This document shows, one piece after another, positions 39,488-50,964 of a stretch of 64,000 nt of DNA. A program made the translations under genes and the position numbers. Each line of letters starts with the position of its first letter. The first letter of the stretch is position 1. Source of the DNA: Riptortus pedestris (Eukaryota > Arthropoda > Insecta > Hemiptera > Alydidae). The DNA is taken from the NCBI GenBank assembly GCA_019009955.1, contig CM032229.1, positions 144,504,501 through 144,568,500 of the forward strand, in the 5' to 3' direction. Below the pieces are notes generated by a model. That model was not told where the DNA came from, ran no database searches, and saw nothing but the letters and a program-made list of their open reading frames with translations.

Positions 39488-40639
39488 AGTCACGAATTAA
39501 ACCAAATATACATAAGACAATCTCTGTTTATTTGCCTTTGCTTTTATAATTGTTACTCAATTGAAGAAATTTATTTAATAATTAATTAGGGGAATGGTAG
39601 AGAGCAACGTTTGGATATACAGGAAATAAGTGTTTATAGTTTCCGACTCTTATAAATAATTTTTTTCCGATGCTTTGGCAACTTATTATTTTTATAAATC
39701 ATAAAATACTTGTTATCAGTGTTTATCTTTCTTCTTAAAGAATTTATATTTAAAAATGAAAAATATATGTAATGGAATCACTGAGCTGAGTTCTACTATT
39801 AATGTATTACATTACAATCTGACAAGTAATGACCCTTTCCATTTTATAAATGTTGTTTTCTGTCGAAAATCCCACCCAGTAGACTTAGCTTTGTTGTAAG
39901 CCCTTTATCTTTCTTCCTCATAGGAGTTGAAGTATAATTTGTGAAATGTTGTTATGTATAATTTGATATTTGTTTATTGTAAGGGTATAACATCGTCTTA
40001 TAATGATTAAACCATATTTGAGTACTTGTTTATATTTTTTATTTTGTCTAAAGCCTTAATAACAGCCCTGTAGAAGTAAAATGTATCCAAGTAATCTTTC
40101 ACTTAGCTTATAAGTCCCAAGGTAAACTTCATCCTGTGCATAATAAATTATTTATTTTTAAACCCAGAAATTAAAAATGTTTGTTAGTTTTAGGTTGATT
40201 TTTAGAAGATAAAGCTAAAAGGATATCAATCGACAAATGGTTGAAAATATACAGTCGATACATAAAACAGGTTGGTCAATTTATATGTTATCGAACAGAT
40301 GGAAACAAATAACATAACTATAACAGGTTGCTACTCAAGCGCACATTCATTATTACTGAACAAGGACTTATCTCCAAACTTTTCGACGTTTCCAGCGAGG
40401 TAATAGCTACTGGCATTGATTAAAAAAAAATGCTCATTCCACGTGAAATGAATATATGTAAATATATTCCATATTATTCTATTATTATAGAAATAATATA
40501 TGATACATTCCGGCCAAAAAAAAAACAAAACAAACAAAAACAAAAAAACATTATCCAAATCGACCCACCCTCGCCGACGGTCTGTGAACGACTTTATCAA
40601 CAGTTAAATCTTCCCTTCTACAGTAGCAAAATTTTATAC

Positions 40640-40790
40640 TATCCTACTTGCTCGTAGGCTAGCAATAAATCTAGTTAGTGAATGGTTTACCAGGGTTAGA
40701 CTCGGAAGGGTCAAGCATATTCCAAGGGGTTTCCTGAGTGGTTTTCCTCCATCCATGCTAGAACACTTTTAAATGTAATGTATGTCTATA
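40640..40790. mobile_element. Possible old SINE fragment
   Basis: TTCCAAGGGGTTTCCTGAGT and GGTTTTCCTCCATCCATGC resemble body segments common in insect SINEs, from memory only. It is a single copy here with no clear pol III boxes or tail. Confidence 0.25.
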
Positions 40791-42869
40791 TCACTTATAA
40801 GACGGATTATTACTTTATGTTTTTAAATTTAATATTTATTATATGTATAAATATACATATATACATGTGGTATGTATATAAGGAAGTGCTCAATATTAAT
40901 CAAAAGATTTTCTCTCCATTACTTGTAAAATTTATATAGATAGAAGAATTATATTTAATGTCTATTTAATAAACATTAATACACATGGTCTTTTTTCAAT
41001 ATAAAAGTTATTTTCATAAATTAGTACATAATCTAAAAGACTTCATAACTGAATGAATGTATTAATTGTTAAATATCTTACATATAATAGTTTTAAATCT
41101 ACTGACTTGGATGTTAACAATACAAATTTTAACTGAATTATCGATTATACAAAATCATTTTAGGTAATATTTAATGTTTTAATTTGCATGGGACAGGGGA
41201 CCACCAGCAAAACTCCAAATGTATGTAATCTCATGTATTGTACACTTCATATTGTATATAGATATGTGCCGATTGTGAATATTATAAGACTACAAGGCAC
41301 TCTTTTTTAAGAAATTGTAAATATGTTTAAATATACATTATATAGATACCTCTAGCCTATCACCACAAAAATAGATACAATTTAGAAAAGACATGGTGCT
41401 TTACTTTCTTACCAAGAGAATTTGAATTTAATTTACAATAAGTTTGTTTTTTCTTTATGTGAAAAAAAAGTATGCAACTTTTTTCAGCTTAAGATAATGT
41501 TTAAGTCGTACCAGTAATGAATTATATATGATAAAAAAATTTCAGCCAATATCTCTTTAAAAATTTTTAATACTAAGAATTTTACATGGTCAAAGAGTTA
41601 ATTACAATAAGGTAAATAGAAGCAAGAGAACGTTTGTAATTTGGCCAATCAAAATATCGTAGGTAGATTAAAATTTAAATTAATTTGGCTGTGCGGATCT
41701 TAGTGTTTTAACACACCTTAGACTGGACTTTATTGTTCGAGTAGTAAGTTCCCACGCACTATTGATTACTGCGAATTCACATAAAAATGTAAACATTTAA
41801 AAATTATAAGACATTAATTTTGAGTAAAAAATGTTTTAAAAAAGAACAAAAAAAAAGTGAAAAAGAACAAGCACCTAATGATAACAGCACATAGGTTGTA
41901 AATTTCTCACTAATTTATAAGTGACTAAAGGTAGCTAATTTATTTTCACTTATCATTATGATTATTATTTCAAGTTTTAAGAATTAACACAATTACAAAT
42001 GATTAAATCAAATGTACTTGATGTTAATGTGCCTACTGAAAGAAAGGAAAAAAATGTATTATTCATTTTACTAACTATTTGGGAAAATAGGTGAAGAGAA
42101 TCGTTGTATGCAACTGCTTAGTATGTATAAGAGAGCTCATAAAATGTGTAAGGTGATCAATAAATTATAAACAATATGGTTGTACAAATAGACTTATTAG
42201 CATGAATGTTTTATTAGAGACTACAGAAAAAGACCTATGTTTTACAAGCTTTTAAATAAATTTAGAACAATTGTTAGAACACTTGTTAAATGTTTCAAAT
42301 ATATTTTTCAACAAATTTTTTTGTTATGGAAGTATTAGGTACTGTTTTATAATTTTGAAATATACATAAGTGACATAGGTGTTAAGACCTTGTAGAAATA
42401 TTTGTTACAATGTAAATAGAGCTAGGAATTATGTTGATTACTATGTTGATACCCACAGCGCCGCTCAACATGAAGAAACTTATTCCAAAAATCATTTCTA
42501 TTGATCAAATGGAAAAGTTACTTGGATGGAGTATGTTTATATAAAACAATAAAAATGAAAAAAAAAAATAAGAAAAGTTATTGTACCAATAAAAAAACAA
42601 CTAAAAAGTGAATAACGATGTAATAATATTAATACATATAATATATCATACTGGGGCTCTTAAGATATGTGCAAATTAACCTTTTCACCATTGAATTCAT
42701 AATTGTAAGGTAAGTAAAATATTTTTTGGCATGTTACATATACAAGTTACTGAGCAAAACACTTCTTTTTATAGTACATTTGTAATATCGGTATACATTA
42801 TGATATGCATTATTACTTCCATCTTTTATATATAAGAGTAATCTAGAGCAATCAACTTTATGACAACAG

Positions 42870-44240
42870 AAGGCCAGTAAATTCTCTTAGTATCGTCACT
42901 ACCTATAAGAATGATTTCTCCCACCTTCAGGGCTCGTTCCTTCTTGATGTTGAAGTTCAATTTTATGAGATAGACTAGTCATACAATTATCTACACATAA
43001 GCTTCTACTTAATTTTTGTTAGGTTACTAATAAATGTTTTTCATCATCTGATTCCATAAACCTTGTTTGACAATCTAAAAGGTGTTCAAAGACAACCATC
43101 AACAAAAATGGACTCCTGGTCACCCCAAGAACTTCCTGCTTGTGCTGAAAAATTTTGAGGTTTCAATGTTCTGATGATGCTATGATTAGCAACAAATTCT
43201 TAAGTAGTCTCTATCGTCTTCATAACTGAGATTTGCAGAAAAGCTTGCTTGACACCAAAGATCACCCCGTAACATTCCATCCTGAAAGGAACAAAATGCC
43301 AGGAATTAATTCAATTAAGTTGGACATTTCTCTTGGCATTGGTTTAGTAATGGTGCTCCATTTGATTTAGCTGAAGCATCGAAAACTGACCTTTCCTTTG
43401 TAGAAGCTGCTTCTTTAATTATAGGCCTCTGGAACAAATAATGAACCTTTTTATAAATTTGTTCTGCTGCTACTTTGATTATTTCATCTGCTAACTAAGT
43501 CTTAAATACTGCGTCATAACTTTCAATCAACCTTGCGTCCATTTTCATCATGGTTGATTCTAATCTTTACCTATGTTAAAATTAGTGGCCAAATATGGGT
43601 GATCTTCTCTCCATGGAAGTCTCACCTTGCAACAGCCATCATCTAGAATTTTCACTGTCTAGAAAAAATGTTCTAGCTGCTCATTCTCTTTTTTGACAAA
43701 TTCTAACTTCAATAGAATCTTGAATTCCAATGGCTTCTAACTTCTGTAATTCTTCTGTGATAAATTTGAGAGCTCCAATGCTGATATCAGTCATGAAATT
43801 ATTACATTCATCCTCTTCTTTTCTGATAACTGTCCGACCTAACAGAGTTTCAAATGCCACCAGTCCAGGATTTAATATCTATTGGCCCCCACTCTTCTCC
43901 AGAAAGCCTAAATTTGTCTGCCTTACTCTGTCATCAAGGAGCAATCGCAGGCAAAGGACCACAAACTATTGCCTTGTTCAAAATTTTAAACTTAAATATA
44001 GTATTATTTACTACACCTGTATTTCATAAGCCTAGTGGTCTTCTTGTGTAGTACATTGACCTCCACAAGGCTATCATATGATTCATTATATAGAATTGTT
44101 GTGACCCTTCATCAAAAAATAATTGATAGAAGTATTCTTTCTCTCCTTACTGAATTTTAACTTTTAATGTTTTCAAAAACACCTGGAAAGAATGTAAATT
44201 TGCACTACTAATTGAGGCCCCCGGGGTAGATTCCTCAGAA
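42870..44240 (-). pseudogene. BEL/Pao pol remnant (protease, reverse transcriptase, integrase tail)
   Basis: The protease motif FFDEGSQQFYI is near 44120. A pre-RT segment KVRLPWREDHPYLATNF lies near 43640-43590. Reverse-transcriptase motifs are RSVFDASAKSNGAP near 43390-43350, KQAFLQIS near 43235, VLGVTRSPFLLMVVFEHLLD near 43140-43080 and LCVDNCMTSL near 43000-42970. The integrase-tail motif IILIGSDDTKRIYWP follows at once, showing an internal deletion of the RNase H and integrase core. These motifs sit in different frames. Confidence 0.8.
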
Positions 44241-45500
44241 TTATCTTTTATCTCCCCTTGTTGGTCCAGATTTTTCTTTGTATTAGGACATGTTTACGGA
44301 ATATGTTTACCATCGCAAATTATACATTTGACAGAAACTCTACATGTCGCTCTAAATGCCGTCTTCGTAAACACTTCCATTTAACATCCATTTGATCTTA
44401 CTATCTGATTTATCTTTTCAAGATTTAAATTTCTAGCTCTGAAACAATCTTGACTAGTGTGCTGCTTTTCACAGAATATACACCCATGTTTAGAAACTTT
44501 AATGCTAACTAGGTCAGAGGCTTTAGCTATTTTCTCTCTATTAGGAACCCTTCTATCATGTTTCTTCAGTTTATCAATCTTCAATTCGATATTCCTCCTC
44601 TTTCTAGAGTTATTCCCCTTCTTCGCCTACCACCTCTTTTAAGAAAATTCAATAGATCATTGATAAGTACCAAGTTAAACTTAACTGTTTCACCGCTATC
44701 CTTCTGAGTTGTATTAACTCTAGTTCTGTTCCTTTCCCATTCTAGCATTATAGATTCAGATAAAACTGACTCAACCAAGGCATTATACCCAGTGTTTTTA
44801 ATGGGCAAAGTTGGGTTTCGTGCTTGTCATATAAAGCTCGGTGGGACATAATTTTATTATCTGATGCCTGAGTGACTACTAAACCTAACAACTCTTGGAC
44901 AAACATCTCAATTATTAGATCATCACCACTAAATCTTTCTTTCATTAGTTCAAAGACCTTCGGATATTTCTGAGCAGAAGGAGGAAACTTTCAACCAATA
45001 CTCGTGCATGGACCCTTTAGCTGATACAAATAATGAAACTTAGTATCCACATCCATATTTTCACCTTCATGGATTTTTCTGATTTAGACCAAAATCCTAT
45101 ACAATTTCATATATTCCCATCAAAAAATTTAAATTTTAACGTGGAAAGTTTATATTTAGTACGTGAGGATTTAGTGATCTACTAGTTTCACTACTTTATT
45201 CAAATTCTGCTTCAGCTTTAGAAAGGTGTTTCTTTCTTGTCAAAGAAATTCATCTATCTCTATAGGTCTCCATTTGCTCAAATTCTTTCTATTTTTCATT
45301 TATATCTAATTTAAATATAAGTTCACACACTTGCTGGTTAATATGAAATGACCTTTCTGCTTTATCTGCAAATTTTGCAAACTCTTCATCAATATTGGCA
45401 GGAGTTTCAGTTTTAATTATTTCTTCTAACTTGTTAACTGTAAATGCCCTCCTAATTGGCTTCTTTGAATAATAAATGGTTTCAATTTGTCTGAACCCAT
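44240..45500 (-). pseudogene. BEL/Pao gag remnant
   Basis: It starts MGSDKLKPFIIQRSQLGGHL and continues, with breaks, to the nucleocapsid region, where CIFCEKQHTSQDC (44483-44445) and KCIICDGKHIP (about 44328-44296) are the two Cys/His clusters typical of BEL/Pao gag. The open part 44381-44584 is just an undamaged stretch. Confidence 0.75.
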
Positions 45501-45925
45501 TTTCTGATGAAATTATTAAATAGACACAATAAATTATAGTAAAAGTGTAACTTTTAATTTACTTTTTACTTTTTTCATGACCTTTTCTCCCCTCAAGGGA
45601 TGCCAAATGTTCAAGAAAAAATGAAATGTATTGACTAAATAAAAATTAAAGCGGGGCCAAAGGAACAATAAAAAATTCTAGGCTGTGCAATTATTGAAAA
45701 AATTAACACAATACCAATTACACCTCACAGTACAAGTAAAATGTACTTACGAATGAAAGTAAACAGTACTCGACCATCAGCCAGTGACGACGGTCTCTAC
45801 CGACAGGTATGACAACAGAAAGTAAACAATTTTAATGAGAGAGAACACAATTTACATTAGCACGAGACTACAAAAATATGTTGTTCTTGCATTATTACCT
45901 CCATCTTTTATATATAGACTGCAAA

Positions 45926-47137
45926 AGGGAAATGATTCTTAAGGATTTTTTTATTCTTAAACAACAATCTTTTTTTCTTAACTGATTTTTTAACATTTTA
46001 ATACTTAGAAAAGTACTATGGACATAGTTATCTACAAAGTCCCAATGGGACTGTACATCTGCTGAACCAAAAGCAGGGGGTATGCTCAGGGAATTTCAGT
46101 GTTGTTCTATAGATCTACTTAGCAAAAGCACAGCACAGCTGGCATATAGGTTTGCTCATTGAGGTTTACCCCAAGGGACTGCAATGTTTATATTCATTTG
46201 TTTAAGCTAAACATAGGGAAAATCAGTGGTTCTATGGGCCCGCCCATCCAGAACCCAGAGGGTTATAGCAGTTATATAGATCTACTTAACTGAAACCTAG
46301 AGCATCAATACAGGCCAATGGTCAATGGGTCTGCTCAACCGAAACCAAAAGGACTACAATGATTATATTTGCCTGTTTAAACTAAATCTAGAGAAGCAAA
46401 GAGTTCCTATGAGCCTTCTCAACCAGAACTCCGAGGGTTACAGCAACTAAGCATATCCACTTAACTTAGGGTGGCATTCCAGGCATAATAAGTCAGCTCT
46501 TGTGTAATTTTTTACAAAACTAATATTAACTACCTATGATATTCATGTTTTGACTTCTAAGTTAAGTCCCTGTTCCTGACAGTGATTAGAAAAATATTGT
46601 TTCCCAAGGCCATTTCATCCATACAAGTACCAAAAACAATTAATTCTGTTCAGCTGTTCTATTGAAATACCAGTAAAATACATTTCTTAAAACTAATAAT
46701 TATTCTTTGTGGAATCAATTGATCAAAGCAGTGAATTTTGATAATTGGAGAAGCATTGCCGAGAGCCTCAGAGGAACAGTCAATAATGGTTCGGGGGATA
46801 GGTCCAAGGACAAGCACCCAGCAAGTAAGTCAAATTTTTGGTAAACCCACTCTTCTGATTATAAAATGGATTTCTCACATAGTTTTGGAATAGAACACAC
46901 AAATATGAAAGTTCATCATAATTGTTCAAACTGTTTTTATTTGAGGGTAACTACACTCTGGACCAACAAACTAGAATTCCAATTTTGACTGTAAGCATGA
47001 AAACATAGATCACTGCAAAATTTAAGTACGATTACTGACAGACAAAATGTTCTAAAGTTGTTTTTAAAGAATAATTTAAATTTTTAAAAAAATTGTTTAT
47101 TTCATTAGATTATGGATAAATTAACTAATTTTTTTTT
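45926..47137. other. Intergenic DNA with a degenerate tandem repeat
   Basis: Apart from the repeat at 46031-46460 there is no gene. A possible splice-donor-like CAAGTAAG near 46828 has no supporting frame. Confidence 0.5.
46031..46460. repeat. Degenerate long-period tandem repeat (about 175 bp)
   Basis: GGTTTGCTCATTGAGG...GGGACTGCAATGTTTATATT...AGCTAAACATAGGG...CCCATCCAGAACCCAGAGGGTTA...AGATCTACTTAAC recurs about 175 bp later. The second copy reads GGTCTGCTCAACCGAA...GGACTACAATGATTATATT...AACTAAATCTAGAG...CTCAACCAGAACTCCGAGGGTTA...ATATCCACTTAAC. A third partial unit precedes at 46040. Half-units resemble each other, which suggests an original period near 85-90 bp. Confidence 0.65.
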
Positions 47138-47358
47138 GGGCCTCAGGTTAGCCATGTGAGTTAAAGCGTTGACTTTAATCTCACATGGTATACCTAGAGT
47201 GGCGAATCCAATTCCTGCCTGGGCAATAGAAATTTATTTAGTGACGGAATTCATTAAATAAAATCCTTAGTCCCACCCTCGCCAGAAAAGGGTGGTAACC
47301 TGTAGATAACCCGTCCCAATTAGCCTTAGTTGCAAAAAGTGGACGATATAAAATAATT
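47138..47358 (+). mobile_element. tRNA-derived SINE, full length
   Basis: Well-preserved plus copy: GGGCCTCAGGTTAGCCATGT, GAGTTAAAGCGTTGAC, a B-box region GCGAATCCAATTCCTGCCTG, GGCAATAGAAATTTATTTAG, CCTTAGTCCCACCCTCGCCA, GAAAAGGGTGGTAACCTGTA, GATAACCCGTCCCAATTAGC and a short A/T tail. It defines the 5' to 3' order of the family. Confidence 0.85.
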
Positions 47359-47486
47359 TTTAACTAATTTTTGTAAAGCAAGTGAAACCGAGACAACAGT
47401 CAATAATCACGAGTGGTCATATGCACATAACATTAAATCAAGACTTTTTCAATCTAACAATAATTTCAAATTTATCATTAATTAGT

Positions 47487-47686
47487 TATTATTATTATAG
47501 TTTATTAACTACTTTTCGTTACTGTGTCTAATTGGGACAGGTTATCTACATGTTACCACTCTTTTCTAGCCAGGGTGGGACTAAGGATTTTATTTAATGC
47601 GTTCGTTACTAAATAAATTCCTATTGCCTGGAATTGAACTCGCCACTCTAGGTTTACCATATGAGATTAAAGGCAATGCTTTAACT
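47487..47686 (-). mobile_element. tRNA-derived SINE, small internal deletion
   Basis: TTATTATTATTATAG tail, CTACTTTTCGTTACTG, CTAATTGGGACAGGTTATCT, CCAGGGTGGGACTAAGG, TGAACTCGCCACTCTAGG, and GGCAATGCTTTAACT. A few bases near the B box (the segment between TTGCC and TGGAATTG) are deleted and the extreme head is missing. Confidence 0.8.
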
Positions 47687-47742
47687 GATTAATTAATTAG
47701 ATACTCTGAAGTAATGTGTAAAAGAAGATTAACTTTGTTTAG

Positions 47743-47969
47743 TATTATTATTATTATTTACGTCCACTTTATGCAACTATGGCTGATTGGGATGGATTGT
47801 CTACAGGCTACCACCCTTTTCTAGCCAGGGTGGGCCCAAGGAGTTTATTTAATGAGTCCGTCACTAATTAAATTTCTACTGCCCAGGGCGGAAATCGAAC
47901 CCGCCACTCTAGGTCTACCACGCGAGATTAAGACCAACGGGTTAACTCACATGGGCAACCTGAGCCCCT
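47743..47969 (-). mobile_element. tRNA-derived SINE, full length
   Basis: TATTATTATTATTATT tail, ACGTCCACTTTATGCAACTA, TACCACCCTTTTCTAGCCAG, a B-box region GGAAATCGAACCCGCCACTC, and the head GGGCAACCTGAGCCCCT. It lies 56 bp from the previous SINE in the same orientation. Confidence 0.85.
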
Positions 47970-49738
47970 GAAAAATTGACTTTGTATATCATTTACTTCG
48001 ACATTTAACCAATGAGAACCATTTCCAACATGCTGGTTTGGCTAGTGAGTAGTACTTTGCTTTCTGCACCATGTATTAATCACAGCCTTCTTAAAGACAG
48101 TCGATTGGAACATTTGGCAGAATCAATGACCATCCTTCTACTAAAATTATTTTGCATACCAATTGGTCATTTCGTTGTACTAAGCTAAATCGAGGGTTAT
48201 TGGTCCAGGGTGAAACCCAGATCCTGGGGTTCCACTTGATGGGAATAACTTTGAAATAATGTGTTTGAATAATGCCTAGACTGCATGTATTTTATGATAC
48301 TATCCATTACTTGGAGGATGTGGATATTGCAACACTGACTTGATCAGCGGGTTTCCCTGAAAAAATGTACGGGATGGATAGAACTTTTTTTGCCCCCTCC
48401 ACCATAGTAGATGATTGGGTTGTGTACCCCACAAAACTTAGGCTATATTCTAATGTTCATAACATTGAATTTCCTTCAATACCATCATTTCTAACAATAT
48501 ATATTTTGATAACTGGGGTTAAAGTTCATTTATGTTATATTGCAGTGTACAACTTCCTATTATGCCCAATAGATTGTTATATAATAATGTGATATTATTT
48601 TGAAACATGAAAGTCAGTTCCTAGTGTTTAAGTTTAAGGCAAATGGAAGAAAGTACAAAATTAGTAACATTATTTTCATTGAAAGCGACCTTCGTTATCT
48701 GTAATACATTACTCTCAATATCAAATAAGATTTTTATTACATGTTCAGAAGGACTTTTTGATTTGAATAAATAAATTTGAGAAATTGAAATTTTACCAAG
48801 CTTTCATTTTGGAATATTTTAGTTCCTAAAAGTGCATCAAATGCATTGAGTAAATGTCAGTAAGTTGGTGATAAGTCAGCTAAATATGGAGGATGTGTGA
48901 AACTTTCATCTTTAGATCATGTCGTATTTTAAAGCTAAATAACAAACTTGTGGTCCTGCTTTACATCCTGAAATTCAGCAAACCTGAATAGGCATGTCGA
49001 TTCTCATAAACAATAATTGAGCGATACCCTAAAAGCTTTGTGAAGATATTAATGAGAACTTGTTTGTCTCAGATAAATAAAAAAGTTCTCTATAACACTA
49101 AATAGTGAAAATAATCCTTCCTTGCCTTAAAAATATGATTCTCGAGGAGTTGGTAACAATAGCTTTAAGAGTCAGTTGAAGGAGATTTAGGTGTTATCAA
49201 TGAAGTAATACACCATAGAATTGGTAAATATAATTTAATAAAGAAAACAATATTTAAAAAAAATAAAATAAACATAATCTTAACAATAAATTAAACATAT
49301 TATATTAGGTTTATTTAATATGTACATACATTTACATTAAAGTTAACAGTTTATCCTAGTTATATTATTTAAAGCCATTTTACTCATTCATTTTTCTCCT
49401 CATGCCAAAGTTATTTAAAACATTTGTATTAGGAACTAGTACATAATTATATGAAGCTCTGCATTTAATTTGCAATTTTTCTGCCCTAAGTAGCCTTAAT
49501 TATTATCGACTATTTCTTCAATTATTTTAAAGATCTACATACTGAAATATGGAAAGCACATCCACATGTACACCATACATGAATGTATACATGAATACAT
49601 TGTATTTACCTTATAGAACAACTTTTATTAATTACTAACTTTGCTTTTAAAATAATAACATATAAGTTTGATTAAATTTAAATAATTTTTTAAAATGAAA
49701 AATAAACAATACAAAAGTGGGTCTCCTTTTTCTTTTAT

Positions 49739-49788
<50 letters not shown>

Positions 49789-50860
49789 CAATTAAACTAG
49801 TGTTCAATGACTTAATTTTTCATTTATTACTGAGGGGAGACAAGTATTCTTTCTCCTTTTCCTTTGTAGATAAAGTTTACATTGTTGAAAGATGATGAAA
49901 TTGATAATGTTATCACAACATTACAAAATATAAACAGGCGTATGTTATTTTGTCCATATTTACAAAAAATAAACATTTAAATCACAAATAAATATGCATA
50001 AAAAATTCGTACACATACAACCAATAAAAATTTATGAAATACAGTTTGAAGCTACTTTCTTTCATTGAAATGTTTAAATGAGTGATGCTTTTCATGTGAT
50101 GGGGTTGGTTTTACCAGGGCTTTAGCTTTTTGATCTTAATAACTTCTTTATAATTCCTAATTTTACAAATATATATAAACATTTAATTTTTTATGGCTCA
50201 TATATTTGAAGGTGTCAACTTTATACTACCATCCAATTGGCTATGGTCATTTTATTGGAGGCTACAACAATTTTAAAATGTTCTTTATTGTGTATATGAA
50301 TCCAAGTTGAATTTTACGGTTTTTTTTAGTTTTTTAACAAGAAAGTGAATCAACCTCACTTAATATATTTCAATGGATTATAGTTTTGTATAATTTTTAC
50401 TTTTCAATTCAAATGTTTTTAAAATATTTCACTACTTGAATCTATTCCTTCATTTTTAAGAGTTGTGCACACAGAACAACAGTACGGAACTTTGATACAC
50501 CTGCCTATCAAGGAGTAGATTTTACTTTTTCATTTAATGCTGAAAATCTTGGCCACATTTAAACTCGTTATATTTCTGAAATTATTTTATAATTTTTGAA
50601 ATAGTTTGATTTCAGGAAATATTTTTGTTCCTTCTTAAAAAGTAAAAAATAAAATAAAATCTTCCTTTCAAACTTTTGGGTCTGTAAGCAAAATGAGACT
50701 TTTGACTTTCTACAAGATTGTCAATGGGTTATTTTTTTAGGTTTTAAGTATATTACTAAAAATATTTTATAAGAGATTTCATTACATCATATACATATGA
50801 CTTGTCTACACGATATATGTATTGTAGGAACATTGCGAATTGTAAGTTTACTTTCTTGAT
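47970..50860. other. Intergenic DNA and 3' side of the DUF4728-like gene
   Basis: AT-rich. The minus-strand reading at about 48880-48800 has a faint resemblance to a mariner transposase (HPPYLADLSPTY) but contains stops. A TTTATT at 50284 is an AATAAA on the minus strand, about 575 bp after the stop of the DUF4728-like gene, and is a possible poly(A) signal. No other gene is seen. Confidence 0.4.
49742..49784. repeat. (TA)n microsatellite, about 21 units
   Basis: Uninterrupted AT alternation. Unlike the other TA runs in the window it is not inside a recognisable mobile element. Confidence 0.95.
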
Positions 50861-50964
50861 TCAACGATATCTGGTTGGAGTTCGACCATAGGGACCTCGG
50901 CCTTTTTCTTCTTCCAGGAGTTTGTAGTAGCTGTAGACCACAAACCACAGGTAAACATATATAG
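50861..50964 (-). CDS. DUF4728-like gene, last coding exon
   Basis: 104 bp including the TGA stop at 50863-50861; acceptor tttcag. It encodes IYVYLWFVVYSYYKLLEEEK and then GRGPYGRTPTRYR. This is the end of membrane segment 4 and a basic cytoplasmic tail with a YKLL sorting-type motif. Confidence 0.88.

Larger units (their letters stand above)
37154..42805. other. GluCl 3' UTR and downstream DNA; two hairpins, no other gene seen
   Basis: AT-rich. The end of the GluCl transcript is not definable by eye. Inverted repeats are listed at 38054-38111 and 39384-39487. A GC-richer patch at about 40640-40790 (TTCCAAGGGGTTTCCTGAGT, GGTTTTCCTCCATCCATGC) may be an old SINE. Frames such as 40331-40600 have no features. 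Confidence 0.5.
42806..45925 (-). mobile_element. BEL/Pao LTR retrotransposon, decayed and internally deleted
   Basis: Read on the minus strand, in order: a 5' LTR-like region (about 45925-45600) with a TATATATAAAAG box, a gag-like frame from the ATG at 45500, a zinc-knuckle region, protease remnant, reverse transcriptase, and the C-terminal end of integrase (KVGEIILIGSDDTKRIYWP, about 42935-42870). ATCTTTTATATATA with flanking TGCATTATTAC..CC appears at both about 42808 and 45887, so the 3' LTR is present only as about 28 bp. Many stops and frameshifts are present, so it is not functional. Most of RNase H and integrase is missing between the YVDNC-type motif and the integrase tail. Confidence 0.85.

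Noticed and set aside
42465..42530. Exon-like segment between an acceptor-like CACAG and a GTATG
   Set aside because: A 70-bp frame without homology, and no partner exons nearby.
42806..42835. Intact 3' LTR for the BEL/Pao element
   Set aside because: Similarity to the 5' LTR stops after about 28 bp, so only a stub is present.
47200..47240. B-box-like sequences that could mark tRNA genes
   Set aside because: They belong to the repeated SINE family; no segment folds by eye into an intact cloverleaf with an acceptor stem.
48800..49030. Possible mariner-type transposase remnant on the minus strand (HPPYLADLSPTY)
   Set aside because: Only one short motif resembles the family; neighbouring catalytic-region motifs could not be found in any frame.
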